The translations under genes and the position numbers were made by a program. A DNA stretch of 64,000 nucleotides from Iocasia fonsfrigidae (GTDB lineage Bacteria; Bacillota; Halanaerobiia; Halanaerobiales; DTU029): assembly GCF_017751145.1 (NCBI RefSeq), contig NZ_CP046640.1, positions 1,654,137-1,718,136 on the forward strand. The letters are read 5' to 3'. How positions within the stretch are numbered: position 1 is the first letter of the stretch; each line of letters starts with the position of its first letter. Shown piece by piece: positions 1-8,675 of the stretch. A model generated the notes under the pieces. It did not search any database, was not told the DNA's origin, and saw only the letters and a program-made list of their open reading frames with translations.

Positions 1-585
1 CAGCTAGAACAGCAGGCGGCTCAAGATTTAAATTTGAGTGTTTATGAATTAATGAATTTATCTGTAGAAGGTGCGAAAGCTGGGGCAAATAATCTTTTAT
101 ATCTACCCTATCTAATGGGAGAAAGAAGTCCTCACTGGAATTCAAAGGCAAAGGGGGCTTTGGTGGGTCTTACTTTAAGACATACTAGAAAAGATATAAT
201 TAGAGCTGTCTTAGAAGGTGTTACTTTTAACTTGAAAATAATCAGTGAAATATTTGAAAATGAAATAGATTTTTCAAAAATCAGGGTTATTGGTGGAGGT
301 GCCAAAGGTAGAACCTGGCGCAAAATAATGGCCGATATCTATAATAAAGAAGTGTTAATGCCTAAAATTTTAGAAGAAGCTACTTCTCTGGGTGCAGCAA
401 TAGCAGGGGGAGTTGGGGTTGGTATTTTTTCGGGAGTAGAAGTTGCTGAAGAATTAAATCCTATTATTGAAAAGGAATCACCAGAGCAAAAAAAGGTTAA
501 AAAATATCAAAAGCTTTACCCGGTATTTAAAGATGCTTATTCTTCTCTGACAGGTGTCTATAATAGTCTATCAGAGATTGATTAA
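1..585 (+). CDS. Xylulokinase-like FGGY carbohydrate kinase, C-terminal part
   Basis: The reading frame is open from the first base of the window, so the 5' part of the gene lies outside it and about 194 C-terminal residues are visible. The text LPYLMGERSPHWN, the glycine-rich VIGGGAKGRTWRKIMADI and the EEATSLGAAIAGGVGVG block are characteristic of the C-terminal actin-like ATPase domain of xylulokinases. Family knowledge: these enzymes phosphorylate D-xylulose with ATP to xylulose 5-phosphate. The neighbours (polyol dehydrogenase, transaldolase-like aldolase, sugar importer) fit pentose or pentitol catabolism. Another FGGY substrate, such as ribulose, cannot be excluded because the N-terminal substrate-binding half is not visible. 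Confidence 0.85.
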   Translation, partial: QLEQQAAQDLNLSVYELMNLSVEGAKAGANNLLYLPYLMGERSPHWNSKAKGALVGLTLRHTRKDIIRAVLEGVTFNLKIISEIFENEIDFSKIRVIGGGAKGRTWRKIMADIYNKEVLMPKILEEATSLGAAIAGGVGVGIFSGVEVAEELNPIIEKESPEQKKVKKYQKLYPVFKDAYSSLTGVYNSLSEID

Positions 586-639
586 ACTTTAAACTTATTA
601 ATATAGATTCTATATGTAGATAAATTGGAGGGTTTTAAA

Positions 640-1602
640 GTGCTTTATAGAAAATTGGGTAGTTCAGGTTTAGAAGTATCAGTTCTAGGATTTGGCTGCT
701 GGCCGGTAGGAAACGACTGGACAGAGGCTAATGATAAAAGTTCAGTTGAAACAATTAGAGAGGCAATGGAACTAGGTATTAATTTCTTTGATGTTGCTCC
801 GGTTTATGGATTTGGTCATGCCGAAAAGGTATTAGGTGAGGCGATCAAAGGTAAGAGAGATCAGATATATATTGCCAGCAAATGTGGACTGCGCTGGGAT
901 GATTCTAAAACTATAACTCGTAATCTTTCTCGCGAGAGTATTTTAGAAGAGGTTGATTTAACTTTGCAAAGACTAGATATAGAGTATCTGGATCTTTATC
1001 AGCTACACTGGCCTGATCCTAATACTCCTTTAGAAGAAACTATTTCAACATTGAATGAACTTAAAGAAAAGGGGAAAATCCGCAATATAGGACTCAGTAA
1101 TTATAATGTATTTTTGATTAAAGAAGCCAAAAAATATGGAGAAATTGTGAGTGACCAGGTCTTATATAATATGATAGATAGAAATTCAGATCACTATCAT
1201 GATTTAGCATTAAATTATAGAACTGAAGCGGAAATACTTCCATATGCAGAAAATAATAATCTTGGTGTAATCCCATACAGTCCACTCTGTCAGGGGCTTT
1301 TAACTGCTAGTTTTGAAATCGAAAAACTTGATAATGGTGATGTGAGAACAGCCAATTCAGAACTTAGAGGAAAAAAACTGCAGAAAAATTTAAAAAAAGC
1401 AGCCGAAGTTCGCCAAATAGCAAAAGACTTAGGAAAACCTATGGTACAGCTGGTTTTAAACTGGATGGCTGCTAAAAAGGGTATTTCGACTATTATTGCC
1501 GGGCCAACAAATGTAGAAGAAGTAAGAGAGAATGTAAGGGCTTTTGACTGGGAGCTTAAATCTGAGGTAATAGAAAAAATAGATGAAATTTTACAAGCTT
1601 AA
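640..1602 (+). CDS. Aldo/keto reductase
   Basis: A 320-residue NAD(P)H-dependent aldo/keto reductase of the TIM-barrel AKR superfamily. The N-terminus MLYRKLGSSGLEVSVLGFG is typical. The catalytic Asp/Tyr region is seen as INFFDVAPVYGFGHAEKVLG, Lys as IASKCG, and His as LYQLHWPD. I place the start at GTG 640 because GGAGG at 627-631 lies just upstream; an in-frame TTG at 625 would bury that ribosome site. It lies 54 bases after the kinase and before the RbsD-like gene, apparently in one operon. The likely role is interconversion of a sugar and a polyol or aldonate. The exact substrate is unknown. Confidence 0.85.
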   Translation: MLYRKLGSSGLEVSVLGFGCWPVGNDWTEANDKSSVETIREAMELGINFFDVAPVYGFGHAEKVLGEAIKGKRDQIYIASKCGLRWDDSKTITRNLSRESILEEVDLTLQRLDIEYLDLYQLHWPDPNTPLEETISTLNELKEKGKIRNIGLSNYNVFLIKEAKKYGEIVSDQVLYNMIDRNSDHYHDLALNYRTEAEILPYAENNNLGVIPYSPLCQGLLTASFEIEKLDNGDVRTANSELRGKKLQKNLKKAAEVRQIAKDLGKPMVQLVLNWMAAKKGISTIIAGPTNVEEVRENVRAFDWELKSEVIEKIDEILQA

Positions 1603-1668
1603 AATATTAAAAGCTGTTTGTTATCAAAAAATTGGGATAATAATTTATTTGAAAGGGGTAGAATATTT

Positions 1669-2205
1669 ATGAAACGCAAAGGAATTTTAAACCGTGAAGT
1701 CAGTAGAGTTATTGCCAGTATGGGCCATGGACAATTTTTATTAGTTTGTGATGCTGGCTTTCCAATTCCCCAAGAAGCAGATTGTGTTGATTTAGCAATA
1801 AAAAAAGGTCTGCCAGATCTGCCTACAGTTCTTAGCACTATTAATAAAGAGTTTATCAGTGAGAAAGTGATGTGTGCACCCGAAACAAAGAGTAATAATC
1901 AACCTTTATATGATGAATTAAAAAAGATATTTAAAGAAGTAGATTTTGAAGACATATCCCATGAGAAAATTTTAAAGGAGATAGCTTATGAGGCTCGAGC
2001 AATTATACGAACTGGAGATTATAACCCATGGGGAAATATAGTTTTGCAGGCAGGAACTGACCCTTATGCCTGGTTTGAAAAAGAAGGCTTAAAAATGCCT
2101 GATTTCTATAAGCAGAGAATTAAAAATATAGAAGAGGCTGATAAGAGAGATATGTTTTATAAGAGTGAAAATAATATGGAGGTGTATTATGGAACTTTAT
2201 GTTGA
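1669..2205 (+). CDS. RbsD/FucU-family sugar pyranase (mutarotase) with C-terminal extension
   Basis: The N-terminal 140 residues match RbsD/FucU mutarotases: MKRKGILNREVSRVIASMGH carries the catalytic-region His, followed by VCDAGFPIP and the C-terminal IIRTGDYNPWGNIVLQAG. Such proteins interconvert pyranose and furanose or anomeric forms of imported sugars. The product is about 178 residues, whereas typical RbsD has about 130-140; the extra C-terminal stretch (DPYAWFEKEGLKMPDFYKQ onward) has no motif I recognise. Start ATG 1669 follows GAAAGGGG. The 3' end overlaps the next start by 17 bases, implying translational coupling. The physiological sugar is not determined, but an RbsBAC-type importer lies downstream. 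Confidence 0.8.
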   Translation: MKRKGILNREVSRVIASMGHGQFLLVCDAGFPIPQEADCVDLAIKKGLPDLPTVLSTINKEFISEKVMCAPETKSNNQPLYDELKKIFKEVDFEDISHEKILKEIAYEARAIIRTGDYNPWGNIVLQAGTDPYAWFEKEGLKMPDFYKQRIKNIEEADKRDMFYKSENNMEVYYGTLC

Positions 2206-2860
2206 CAGTGCTAATGTAAAAACAATCAAAGAATTAAAAAAGTGGCTGCCAATTGATGGTGTAACAGTTAATCCATCAATTATTTCGGCAGAAAGAAAGC
2301 CATTGTTTAAATTGTTAGATGAGCTATTAGTATTAAGTGATAAATACCTGCATGTACAGGTTATATCTGCTCTAAAAGAAGATATTATTAAGGAAGCAGA
2401 AAGATTACATAGTATCTCTGATAAAATAATTGTTAAGATACCTGTTAGCGAACAGGGCCTTGCTGCTATAAAAGAAATTGATACAGCTAGAATTAAAGTT
2501 ACTGCGACAGCTATTTTTTCTCTTACTCAGGCCTTGTCTGCGGCCAAAGCCGGTGCTAGTTATTTAGCTCCTTATGTAAGTCGTCTTGATAGTATCGAAC
2601 AGTCTGGGGTTAAGTTAGTAAAAGAGATGAAATATATTATTGATAAACATCAATATTCGGCCAAAATAATTGCAGCAAGTATTAAAACTTCAAATCAAGT
2701 TAAAGAATTACTTAAAACCGGTGTAAGGGCAATGACCTTAAGTCCTGAGATAATGCTTCAGTCTCACAGACACCATTTAACAGATAGAGCAGTGGCTATC
2801 TTTAGAGAAGACTGGGACAGTGTATATAAAAAATTTGAACTTGATTCAGAAGTGAAATAA
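2189..2860 (+). CDS. Fructose-6-phosphate aldolase / transaldolase-like (FSA/TalC/MipB)
   Basis: A 223-residue short transaldolase of the FSA/MipB type. It starts MELYVDSANVKTIKELKKWL, with VTVNPSII near residue 30. IIVKIPVSEQG contains the Schiff-base lysine expected for class I aldolases of this family, followed by TAIFSLTQALSAAKAGASYLAPYVSRLD. Family members cleave or form fructose 6-phosphate (FSA) or act as transaldolases in the pentose phosphate route; the sequence does not settle which. Start ATG 2189 is preceded by GGAGGTG at 2179-2185, so the longer frame beginning at 2165 is not used. The gene overlaps the pyranase gene by 17 bases and ends the first operon, followed by a hairpin. 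Confidence 0.85.
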   Translation: MELYVDSANVKTIKELKKWLPIDGVTVNPSIISAERKPLFKLLDELLVLSDKYLHVQVISALKEDIIKEAERLHSISDKIIVKIPVSEQGLAAIKEIDTARIKVTATAIFSLTQALSAAKAGASYLAPYVSRLDSIEQSGVKLVKEMKYIIDKHQYSAKIIAASIKTSNQVKELLKTGVRAMTLSPEIMLQSHRHHLTDRAVAIFREDWDSVYKKFELDSEVK

Positions 2861-2879
2861 AATTTATTAAATTATAACC

Positions 2880-2906
2880 AATCCTGTTAGAAATTCTAAC
2901 AGGATT
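2880..2906 (+). terminator. Terminator-like hairpin after the aldolase gene
   Basis: AATCCTGTTAG (2880-2890) and CTAACAGGATT (2896-2906) form a perfect 11-bp stem with a 5-base loop, 20 bases after the aldolase stop. The downstream U-tract is poor (GTATATTGCACTTTT), so termination strength is uncertain. Confidence 0.6.
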
Positions 2907-2930
2907 GTATATTGCACTTTTCCGTTTCAG

Positions 2931-3050
2931 CAATTATATTAATTCCGCTTGTCATTCACTACGGTATCCGTACCTTCGTTCTCTGTCACAACTTTTTGTT
3001 CCGGCATCCTGCCTCCACAAAAAGTTAGAGTCGCTCCATTAATATAATTG
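2931..3050 (+). repeat. Structured repeat family A, copy A1
   Basis: Intergenic element between the aldolase and the ROK regulator. The outer stem is CAATTATATTAAT (2931-2943) with ATTAATATAATTG (3038-3050), 13 bp and perfect. The inner stem is AACTTTTTGT (2990-2999) with ACAAAAAGTT (3017-3026), 10 bp and perfect, closing the 17-base loop TCCGGCATCCTGCCTCC. The stretch between contains a related small hairpin, GGTATCCGTACC. Conserved joints are CTTGTC after the outer arm and AGAGTCG after the inner arm. The same architecture with different stem sequences occurs at four other sites in this window. No protein is encoded. Confidence 0.85.
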
Positions 3051-3114
3051 GCTTACACAAAGCATTAATGTGAATAAATTATATTTTTATTTGTGAAAAA
3101 TATAACTAATATAC

Positions 3115-3143
3115 TTGTATCTGATATATTAAAATGTTATACT
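3115..3143 (+). promoter_or_regulatory. Promoter of the ROK regulator gene
   Basis: TTGTAT (3115-3120) and TATACT (3138-3143) are separated by 17 bases and lie 44 bases upstream of the ROK start, in the region between repeat A1 and the gene. This is a sigma-A-type match by eye. Confidence 0.55.
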
Positions 3144-3187
3144 AAGACTATCGTAAATACTTTAATAAAGTGATGAAGGTGGTAAAT

Positions 3188-4357
3188 ATGAGTGGGAAAA
3201 GAGTAAGCAATATGGCAATAAAAAGGATTAATCGGAATCGTATTTTTAGATATGTTAATAATAATGATCGTGTTTCCAAACCTGATATATCAGTAGAGTT
3301 AGGAATTAGTATGCCAACAGTTCTTCAAAATATTAATGAATTAATAGAAAAAGGTCTAGTTCAAGAAGTTGGAGAATTTAAGTCTACAGGTGGGAGAAAG
3401 GCAGTGGCTATTGCCTCGATAAAAGATGCTTATTATGCCTTAGGAATTGATATTACCCAAAATCATATTGGTCTTGTTTTGACTAATTTATCTGGTGAAG
3501 TATTAAGACATAGGCGCATTTATTATCCATATACTCATAGTAAAGAGTATTATAAGGAAATGGCTAATATTGCTCTTGAATTTCTTAAAAAAGAAGGGAT
3601 TTCAGATAATGAGTTTCTGGGAGCTGGAATTTCAATTCCCGGTATTATCGATGATAAGAAAGAAAGGATTGCTTATTCCCATGCTCTTAGTGTTTCAGAT
3701 ATTGATTATGATAATTTTTCTGAGTTTATTCCATATAAATGTGTTTTTATTAATGATGCCAATGCGGCCAGTATTGCCGAAATGTATCATATTGAGAATA
3801 GGTTTAATGCAGTATATCTTTCACTTAGTAATAGTGTTGGTGGTGCAATTATTGAGGAAAGACGGCCGTACCTGGGGGATAACATCATTAATAATATGAA
3901 TGATTTATTATATTTGGGAGATAACTGGCGGGGTGGTGAGTTTGGTCATATGACATTGATACCAGATGGAAAACAATGTTATTGCGGTAAAAAGGGCTGT
4001 TTTGATGCTTATTGCTCAGCTAAAGCCCTTGTTAAATATACTGATGGTAAATTAGAAGAATTCTTTAAAAAACTTGAAAAGGGGGATGAAAAATTATATC
4101 AAATCTGGGATGAATACCTTTCTTTACTGGCAATTGAGGTAAATAATTTGAGAATGGTTTTTGATTGTACGATAATTATTGGTGGTTATGTCGGAAGTTT
4201 TATTGAACCATATATTTCGAAATTAAGAGAGAAGGTAGCTAAATTAAATACATTTGAGTCAGATGGCTCTTATCTTAAACCCTGTCTTTATCCTGTTGAA
4301 GCATCTGCTTTAGGTGCTGCGCTGCAACAAGTAGAGTCATATATTTGCAAAGTTTAA
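3188..4357 (+). CDS. ROK-family transcriptional regulator (XylR-like)
   Basis: A 389-residue ROK repressor. It has an N-terminal winged helix-turn-helix (about residues 10-70, including KPDISVELGISMPTVLQNINELIEKGLV) followed by a ROK sugar-kinase-like domain: ALGIDITQNHIGLVLTNLSG, GAGISIPGIID, then the zinc-binding cluster CYCGKKGCFDAYCS near residues 268-280. Start ATG 3188 is preceded by AAGGTGG at 3176-3182. ROK regulators of this build normally respond to xylose, glucose or related sugars. Its position between a xylulokinase-containing operon and a sugar importer suggests control of both. The ligand is unknown. Confidence 0.85.
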   Translation: MSGKRVSNMAIKRINRNRIFRYVNNNDRVSKPDISVELGISMPTVLQNINELIEKGLVQEVGEFKSTGGRKAVAIASIKDAYYALGIDITQNHIGLVLTNLSGEVLRHRRIYYPYTHSKEYYKEMANIALEFLKKEGISDNEFLGAGISIPGIIDDKKERIAYSHALSVSDIDYDNFSEFIPYKCVFINDANAASIAEMYHIENRFNAVYLSLSNSVGGAIIEERRPYLGDNIINNMNDLLYLGDNWRGGEFGHMTLIPDGKQCYCGKKGCFDAYCSAKALVKYTDGKLEEFFKKLEKGDEKLYQIWDEYLSLLAIEVNNLRMVFDCTIIIGGYVGSFIEPYISKLREKVAKLNTFESDGSYLKPCLYPVEASALGAALQQVESYICKV

Positions 4358-4754
4358 AAATATAATACATCTAAAAGCTATTTTGTCTCTTTAATATGTT
4401 TATATAGGTTTTTAAATTATTGAAGGGGTATTTTTATACAATTTTTGACTTTGGAACTGAAATTTCTACATATTAAAATAGTAAAATTGTTGACACAGTT
4501 TAAAATAAGTGTTAATATATAAGTACTTATTTAAGGAGTTTAATAAAGATAATATTAATGTATTTAATAATTAAAAAATACTAAAGAATTATCCTTATTA
4601 AAATGAAGTTATAAGTCCTGGTAAAAATGGAAGAGTATTCAGGTAATTGAGAGGAGGTGTTGGTTTAGCTACATAGTTGGTAGGTATGTATTTTGGTTTG
4701 TAATTTGACATGTGATCATGATTACAATGAATTAAAAAAATGGAGGGACATTTA
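4358..4754 (+). promoter_or_regulatory. Promoter and long leader of the sugar importer operon
   Basis: A very good sigma-A promoter, TTGACA (4490-4495), 17-base spacer, TAATAT (4513-4518), precedes about 230 bases of untranslated leader. In the leader, TTGACA 4705-4710 is followed at once by the near-palindrome TGTGATCATGATTACA (4711-4726, one mismatched pair), which resembles a CRP-type or repressor operator and may cover a second, weaker promoter. I see no gene and no known riboswitch in this stretch. Confidence 0.5.
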
Positions 4755-5719
4755 ATGAAAAAATTTAGTTCATTTTTTATGTTGTTTTTGTTGGTTTTTG
4801 CTATTTTATTTACTTGTGTTTTACTTGATACTGCTAAAATCGTTGCTGCACCAAAATTTCGCGTAGGAATGACTGTTCAGGATTTAAGTAACCAGATTTG
4901 GGCAGCAACGGCTGCTGAACTTAAAAAAATAATTAAGGCTGAAGGTGGAGAATTTACTGTTGTTGATAGTTCTAACAATGCCGGTAAACAGGTAAATCAG
5001 ATCGAAAATTTTATAGCCAGTGGTGTTGATGCCTTGATTATTCACCCGGTCGAAAAGAATTCAGTAGAGAAACCTTTAGCCAGGGCAAGAGAAAATGGAG
5101 TTAAAGTATATTGCTGGGATGAAAATATAGAAAATGCCGATTTATGCTGGCTAATTGATAATTATAAGATTGGTAAGATGGTTGGTAAATATGCAGCAGA
5201 CTGGATTAACGAAAAACTTGGCGGAAAAGCCAAGTTGGGATTTTAAATTATCCGCAAATTGAAATTTTACTTGCAAGAGGAAATGGTATTGTTGATGGCT
5301 TAAAAGAAAATGCACCCGGAGCAGAAATTGTGGCAGAATCAAGTGCTATTAACCCTGTTGAAGGCATTAATAAAACTGAAACATTTTTGCAGGCTCATCC
5401 AGATATGAAAGTTATTTGTGCCATCGGTGGTGGTGGGGCAGTTGGAGCAAATGAAGGAGTGAAAGCTGCCGGTAAATTAAGTAAAGATTTTGGTATTTTT
5501 GCTGTTGATGGAACTGATCAGGAATTAGAAGCAATGGTTAATGATGAAGCTATCCGAATGTCAGTTTTAAATACCGGTAAACCACCAAAAATGGCAGAAG
5601 TAATTTATGGGTATTTAGAAAAAATGATGGCTGGAGAAGAAGTTCCACATATTGTTTATAGGGAAATGATTCCAGTTACTAAGGAAAATGTCGATAAATA
5701 TATTCAGAGCAATAATTAA
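4755..5719 (+). pseudogene. RbsB-type sugar-binding protein, frameshifted near residue 164
   Basis: Periplasmic sugar-binding protein (type I fold, RbsB-like) of the ABC importer encoded just downstream. Start ATG 4755 follows GGAGGGA at 4742-4748. A signal peptide covers about 30 residues (MKKFSSFFMLFLLVF...) with no lipobox cysteine. The first frame reads VGMTVQDLSNQIWAATAAEL to GGKAKLGF and stops at 5244-5246. The homologous protein continues at once in another frame as LNYPQIEILLARGNG to IQSNN. One G missing from the run at 5237-5239 would restore KLGILNYPQ. All other parts look intact, so this is either a very recent mutation or a one-base sequence error. If real, import through this operon would be lost. 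Confidence 0.75.
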
Positions 5720-5731
5720 AAATATTTTTAA

Positions 5732-5766
5732 ACAGACAGCTCTATTAATCTAATAGGGCTGTCTGT
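5732..5766 (+). promoter_or_regulatory. Intercistronic hairpin between binding-protein and ATPase genes
   Basis: ACAGACAGCTCTATTA (5732-5747) pairs with TAATAGGGCTGTCTGT (5751-5766) over 16 positions with one mismatch. No U-run follows. Stem-loops in this position commonly protect or trim the upstream mRNA so that the binding protein is made in excess over the ATPase; that role is inferred here. Confidence 0.65.
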
Positions 5767-5791
5767 AAAAATAAATAAGGGGAGTTATATC

Positions 5792-7309
5792 ATGAAAGAT
5801 AATACTATACTCCAATTAAAAAATATTACTAAAAAATATCCGGGTGTTGTAGCACTTGATAATGTTTCACTGGATATCAAAGAAGGTGAGGTTCATGCTT
5901 TAGTTGGAGAAAATGGTGCAGGAAAATCAACTTTAATTAAAACCTGTACTGGTGCAATAACACCAAATAAAGGGAAAATAATTATAGATGGCAAAGAATT
6001 TACTAAAATGTCTCCTAAAAGTTCTGAAGAAAATGGAATTTCTGTAATCTACCAGGAATTTAATCTTGTTGGAGAATTAAGTGTTGCTGAAAATATCTTC
6101 TTAGGGAATGCCATTAGAACTGGTATAGTAATTGATGAAGAAGCGATGGTTAAAAAATCTAAAGAAATTTTTGATCAGCTTAATATTGATATTAATCCTA
6201 AATCCCTGGTAAAAGAGTTAACAGTAGGTTATCAACAGATAGTTGAGATTGCTAAGGCCTTATCTAAGAAGGCTAGAATTTTAATTATGGATGAACCATC
6301 TGCCCCTCTGACTAAATCAGAGTTGAAACACTTATTTGTTATGATAGATAAACTTAAAGAAAGAGGAGTAACAATAATATATATTTCTCATAGATTAGAT
6401 GAGGTTTTTCGATTGGCTGATAGAGTTACTGTTCTCCGAGATGGAGTGGTAATAGATAGTCTTTTGACTTCAGAAACAAATGTTGATCATTTGATAAGTT
6501 TAATGGTTGGCAGAGAGCTTAAAGAAACCTTTCCCAGGAGAGAGACAGAGATTAGTGATGAAGTGCTATTGGAAGTTAATCATCTAACAGGGAATGGTGT
6601 TAAAGACTGTTCTTTCAAGCTTTGTCGAGGAGAGGTTCTTGGCTTTGGCGGTTTAATTGGGGCTGGCCGTACAGAATTGGCAGAATTAATTTTTGGAGTT
6701 AAAAAAATAACAGCGGGAGATATGATTTACAAAGGGAAAAAAATCTCTCCTAAATCACCCCAAGAAGCTATTAGTTATGGGATAGCATTAGTACCAGAAG
6801 ATAGAAAACAGCAGGGGGCACTTTTAGATTTAGACATTAAAGGTAATATTGTAATGTCTATTCTTAAAAAAATCTCATCTTATTTTGTAGTTAATAAGAA
6901 TAAAGAGATTAGTATTTCTAAGGATTATAAAAATAAGTTGAATATTAAAACACCAGATCTAGGACAAAAGGTTAAGAATTTAAGTGGTGGTAATCAGCAA
7001 AAAGTTATTCTGGCGAAATGGCTGGCTTCTAAACCGGAGCTTATTATTTTGGATGAACCTACCAGAGGAATAGATGTTGGGGCAAAATTTGAAATTTACA
7101 AATTAATCAATGATTTGGTTTCTCAAGGAAAGACAATTATTTTAATTTCCTCAGAAATGGAAGAATTGATTGGAATGTCAGATAGGATAATAGTTTTAGC
7201 TGAGGGAGAAATTACAGGTTCTTTAGAAAAAAGTGAATTTAGCCAGGAAAAAATATTAAATTATGCATCCAAAATTGAAAGAGAGAGTGATTTTAATGAA
7301 CCTCAATAA
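5792..7309 (+). CDS. Sugar ABC transporter ATP-binding protein, two ABC domains (RbsA/XylG-type)
   Basis: A 505-residue ATPase with two tandem ABC domains, as in RbsA, XylG and MglA. Domain 1 has Walker A GENGAGKST near residue 40, a degenerate signature (LTVGYQQIVEIAKAL) and Walker B ILIMDEPSAPL. Domain 2 starts near residue 255, has the altered Walker A GLIGAGRTELAE and a canonical LSGGNQQKV signature, then LIILDEPTRGID. It powers import of a monosaccharide, with the binding protein upstream and the permease downstream. Start ATG 5792 follows AAGGGGAG. The stop overlaps the permease start by 14 bases. Confidence 0.93.
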   Translation: MKDNTILQLKNITKKYPGVVALDNVSLDIKEGEVHALVGENGAGKSTLIKTCTGAITPNKGKIIIDGKEFTKMSPKSSEENGISVIYQEFNLVGELSVAENIFLGNAIRTGIVIDEEAMVKKSKEIFDQLNIDINPKSLVKELTVGYQQIVEIAKALSKKARILIMDEPSAPLTKSELKHLFVMIDKLKERGVTIIYISHRLDEVFRLADRVTVLRDGVVIDSLLTSETNVDHLISLMVGRELKETFPRRETEISDEVLLEVNHLTGNGVKDCSFKLCRGEVLGFGGLIGAGRTELAELIFGVKKITAGDMIYKGKKISPKSPQEAISYGIALVPEDRKQQGALLDLDIKGNIVMSILKKISSYFVVNKNKEISISKDYKNKLNIKTPDLGQKVKNLSGGNQQKVILAKWLASKPELIILDEPTRGIDVGAKFEIYKLINDLVSQGKTIILISSEMEELIGMSDRIIVLAEGEITGSLEKSEFSQEKILNYASKIERESDFNEPQ

Positions 7310-8237
7310 AATGAGGAAGTATGGAATATTTGTAGCACTACTAGTATTAATATTATTTTTTACTTTAACTACAAATGCATTTTTAACTTTTGGTAATCTA
7401 ATTAATGTAACAAGACAAATATCTATGCTAGGAATTACTTCAGTGGGGATGGCTTTTGTTTTATTACTAGGTGGTATTGACCTTTCTGTTGGTTCTCAAA
7501 TTAGTCTGGTTAATATTATTGCAGCCTGGTTTATGGCTAAGGCAGGTTTAAATCCTGTATTTGCAATTTTAATTGCACTGACAGTTAGTACTTCTGTAGG
7601 TTTTTTAAATGGTTGGATAATTGCTAATATCAAAATGCCACCTTTAATTGTTACTCTGGCTAGTTTGACTATTCTTGAGGGTTTAGCCTATATTATTTCT
7701 GGTGGCATACCAATTTTTGGTTTCCCAAAATCTTTTTCTGTTATTGGCCAGGGCTATATTAGTTTTATACCCGTTCCAGTTATTATTATGATTATAATTA
7801 TGCTAATTGGTGCTTTTATTTTAAATAAAACCTATTTTGGAAGGTATTTTTATGCAGTTGGTGGTAATGAGGAGGCTGCTGAACTTTCTGGAATAAATGT
7901 TAAGAGAGTTAAGTATCTGGTCTATAGTTTGTCAGGTTTATTTGCTGGAATTGCTGGAATTTTGATGTTATCAAGGACTAATTCTGGTCAGGCAATTGCA
8001 GGTAAAGGTTTTGAACTGGATGTTTTAACAGCTGTTGTTTTGGGAGGAGTCAGTATTAATGGTGGTTATGGTAAAATGTTTCATGTAATTGCTGGTGTTT
8101 TAATAATGGGGGTTTTAAGTAATGGCCTGGTATTAATGAATGTCAGCCAGTATTATCAATTAGTTATTAAAGGACTTGTGTTATTATTTGCTGTAGGCTT
8201 TGATAGTTACCAAAAATATGTTGTAAAATCATCATAA
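7296..8237 (+). CDS. Sugar ABC transporter permease (RbsC-type)
   Basis: A 313-residue membrane protein with about 8-10 hydrophobic segments and the BPD_transp_2 signature regions: GMAFVLLLGGIDLSVGSQIS near residue 60 and YFYAVGGNEEAAELSGINV near residue 190. It forms the transmembrane channel partner of the RbsA-like ATPase. I choose ATG 7296, which lies inside the end of the ATPase gene after GAGAGAG, rather than the ATG at 7263 that would add an unlikely hydrophilic tail. The pattern is typical of ribose, xylose and related importers; the substrate is probably a pentose or polyol given the surrounding catabolic genes. Confidence 0.92.
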   Translation: MNLNKMRKYGIFVALLVLILFFTLTTNAFLTFGNLINVTRQISMLGITSVGMAFVLLLGGIDLSVGSQISLVNIIAAWFMAKAGLNPVFAILIALTVSTSVGFLNGWIIANIKMPPLIVTLASLTILEGLAYIISGGIPIFGFPKSFSVIGQGYISFIPVPVIIMIIIMLIGAFILNKTYFGRYFYAVGGNEEAAELSGINVKRVKYLVYSLSGLFAGIAGILMLSRTNSGQAIAGKGFELDVLTAVVLGGVSINGGYGKMFHVIAGVLIMGVLSNGLVLMNVSQYYQLVIKGLVLLFAVGFDSYQKYVVKSS

Positions 8238-8284
8238 AATAAATTTATTAATTATAACTTATATAATTATGTACTTAAGCATCT

Positions 8285-8526
8285 TGCATAATTGATTGTT
8301 CCCAGACAAAAACTCCGCAACGAATTTAGTATTAGGCAATTATGGGCTGTTTTAAACTCCCTACGGTCAAACAGCAAAACAGCCTTTTCCATAATTACCT
8401 TTACTAAATTCTGCAACATTAAACTGTTCTTGTATGGTCTATTTAAATAGGGAGTGCCCTAGGTGCTCCGTTTTAATCGTCTGGATAACAATTCAATTAT
8501 GTAAAAGTTCTATTATGAAAGAGCCT
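8285..8526. repeat. Palindromic repeat family B, full-length copy B1
   Basis: Fills most of the 438-base gap between permease and dehydrogenase. The ends are imperfect inverted repeats: TGCATAATTGATTGTTCCC (from 8285) against AACAATTCAATTATGTA (to 8503). Inside are three nested perfect stems: GAATTTAGTA (8322-8331) with TACTAAATTC (8402-8411), AATTATGG (8338-8345) with CCATAATT (8389-8396), and GGCTGTTTT (8345-8353) with AAAACAGCC (8376-8384). The last 59 bases (8468-8526) recur almost unchanged at 46682-46742, and in reverse with an insertion at 42000-42094. No open reading frame explains it. Confidence 0.8.
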
Positions 8527-8675
8527 TACTTAAATAGAGGTAAATTAAATGAATATTAAAAATAAAAGATTGCTGAAAAATAGTAAAACTAATTTTAAGT
8601 AGATTAATGAGCAAAATCAAGAATTTAATTGTAGTAAAAATTGATTAATGAAAGATTAAAGGAGAGTAGAATAAA

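Noticed and set aside
3570-3899. 109-codon frame inside the ROK gene
   Set aside because: It lies wholly within the ROK gene in another frame; the ROK frame has clear domain motifs.
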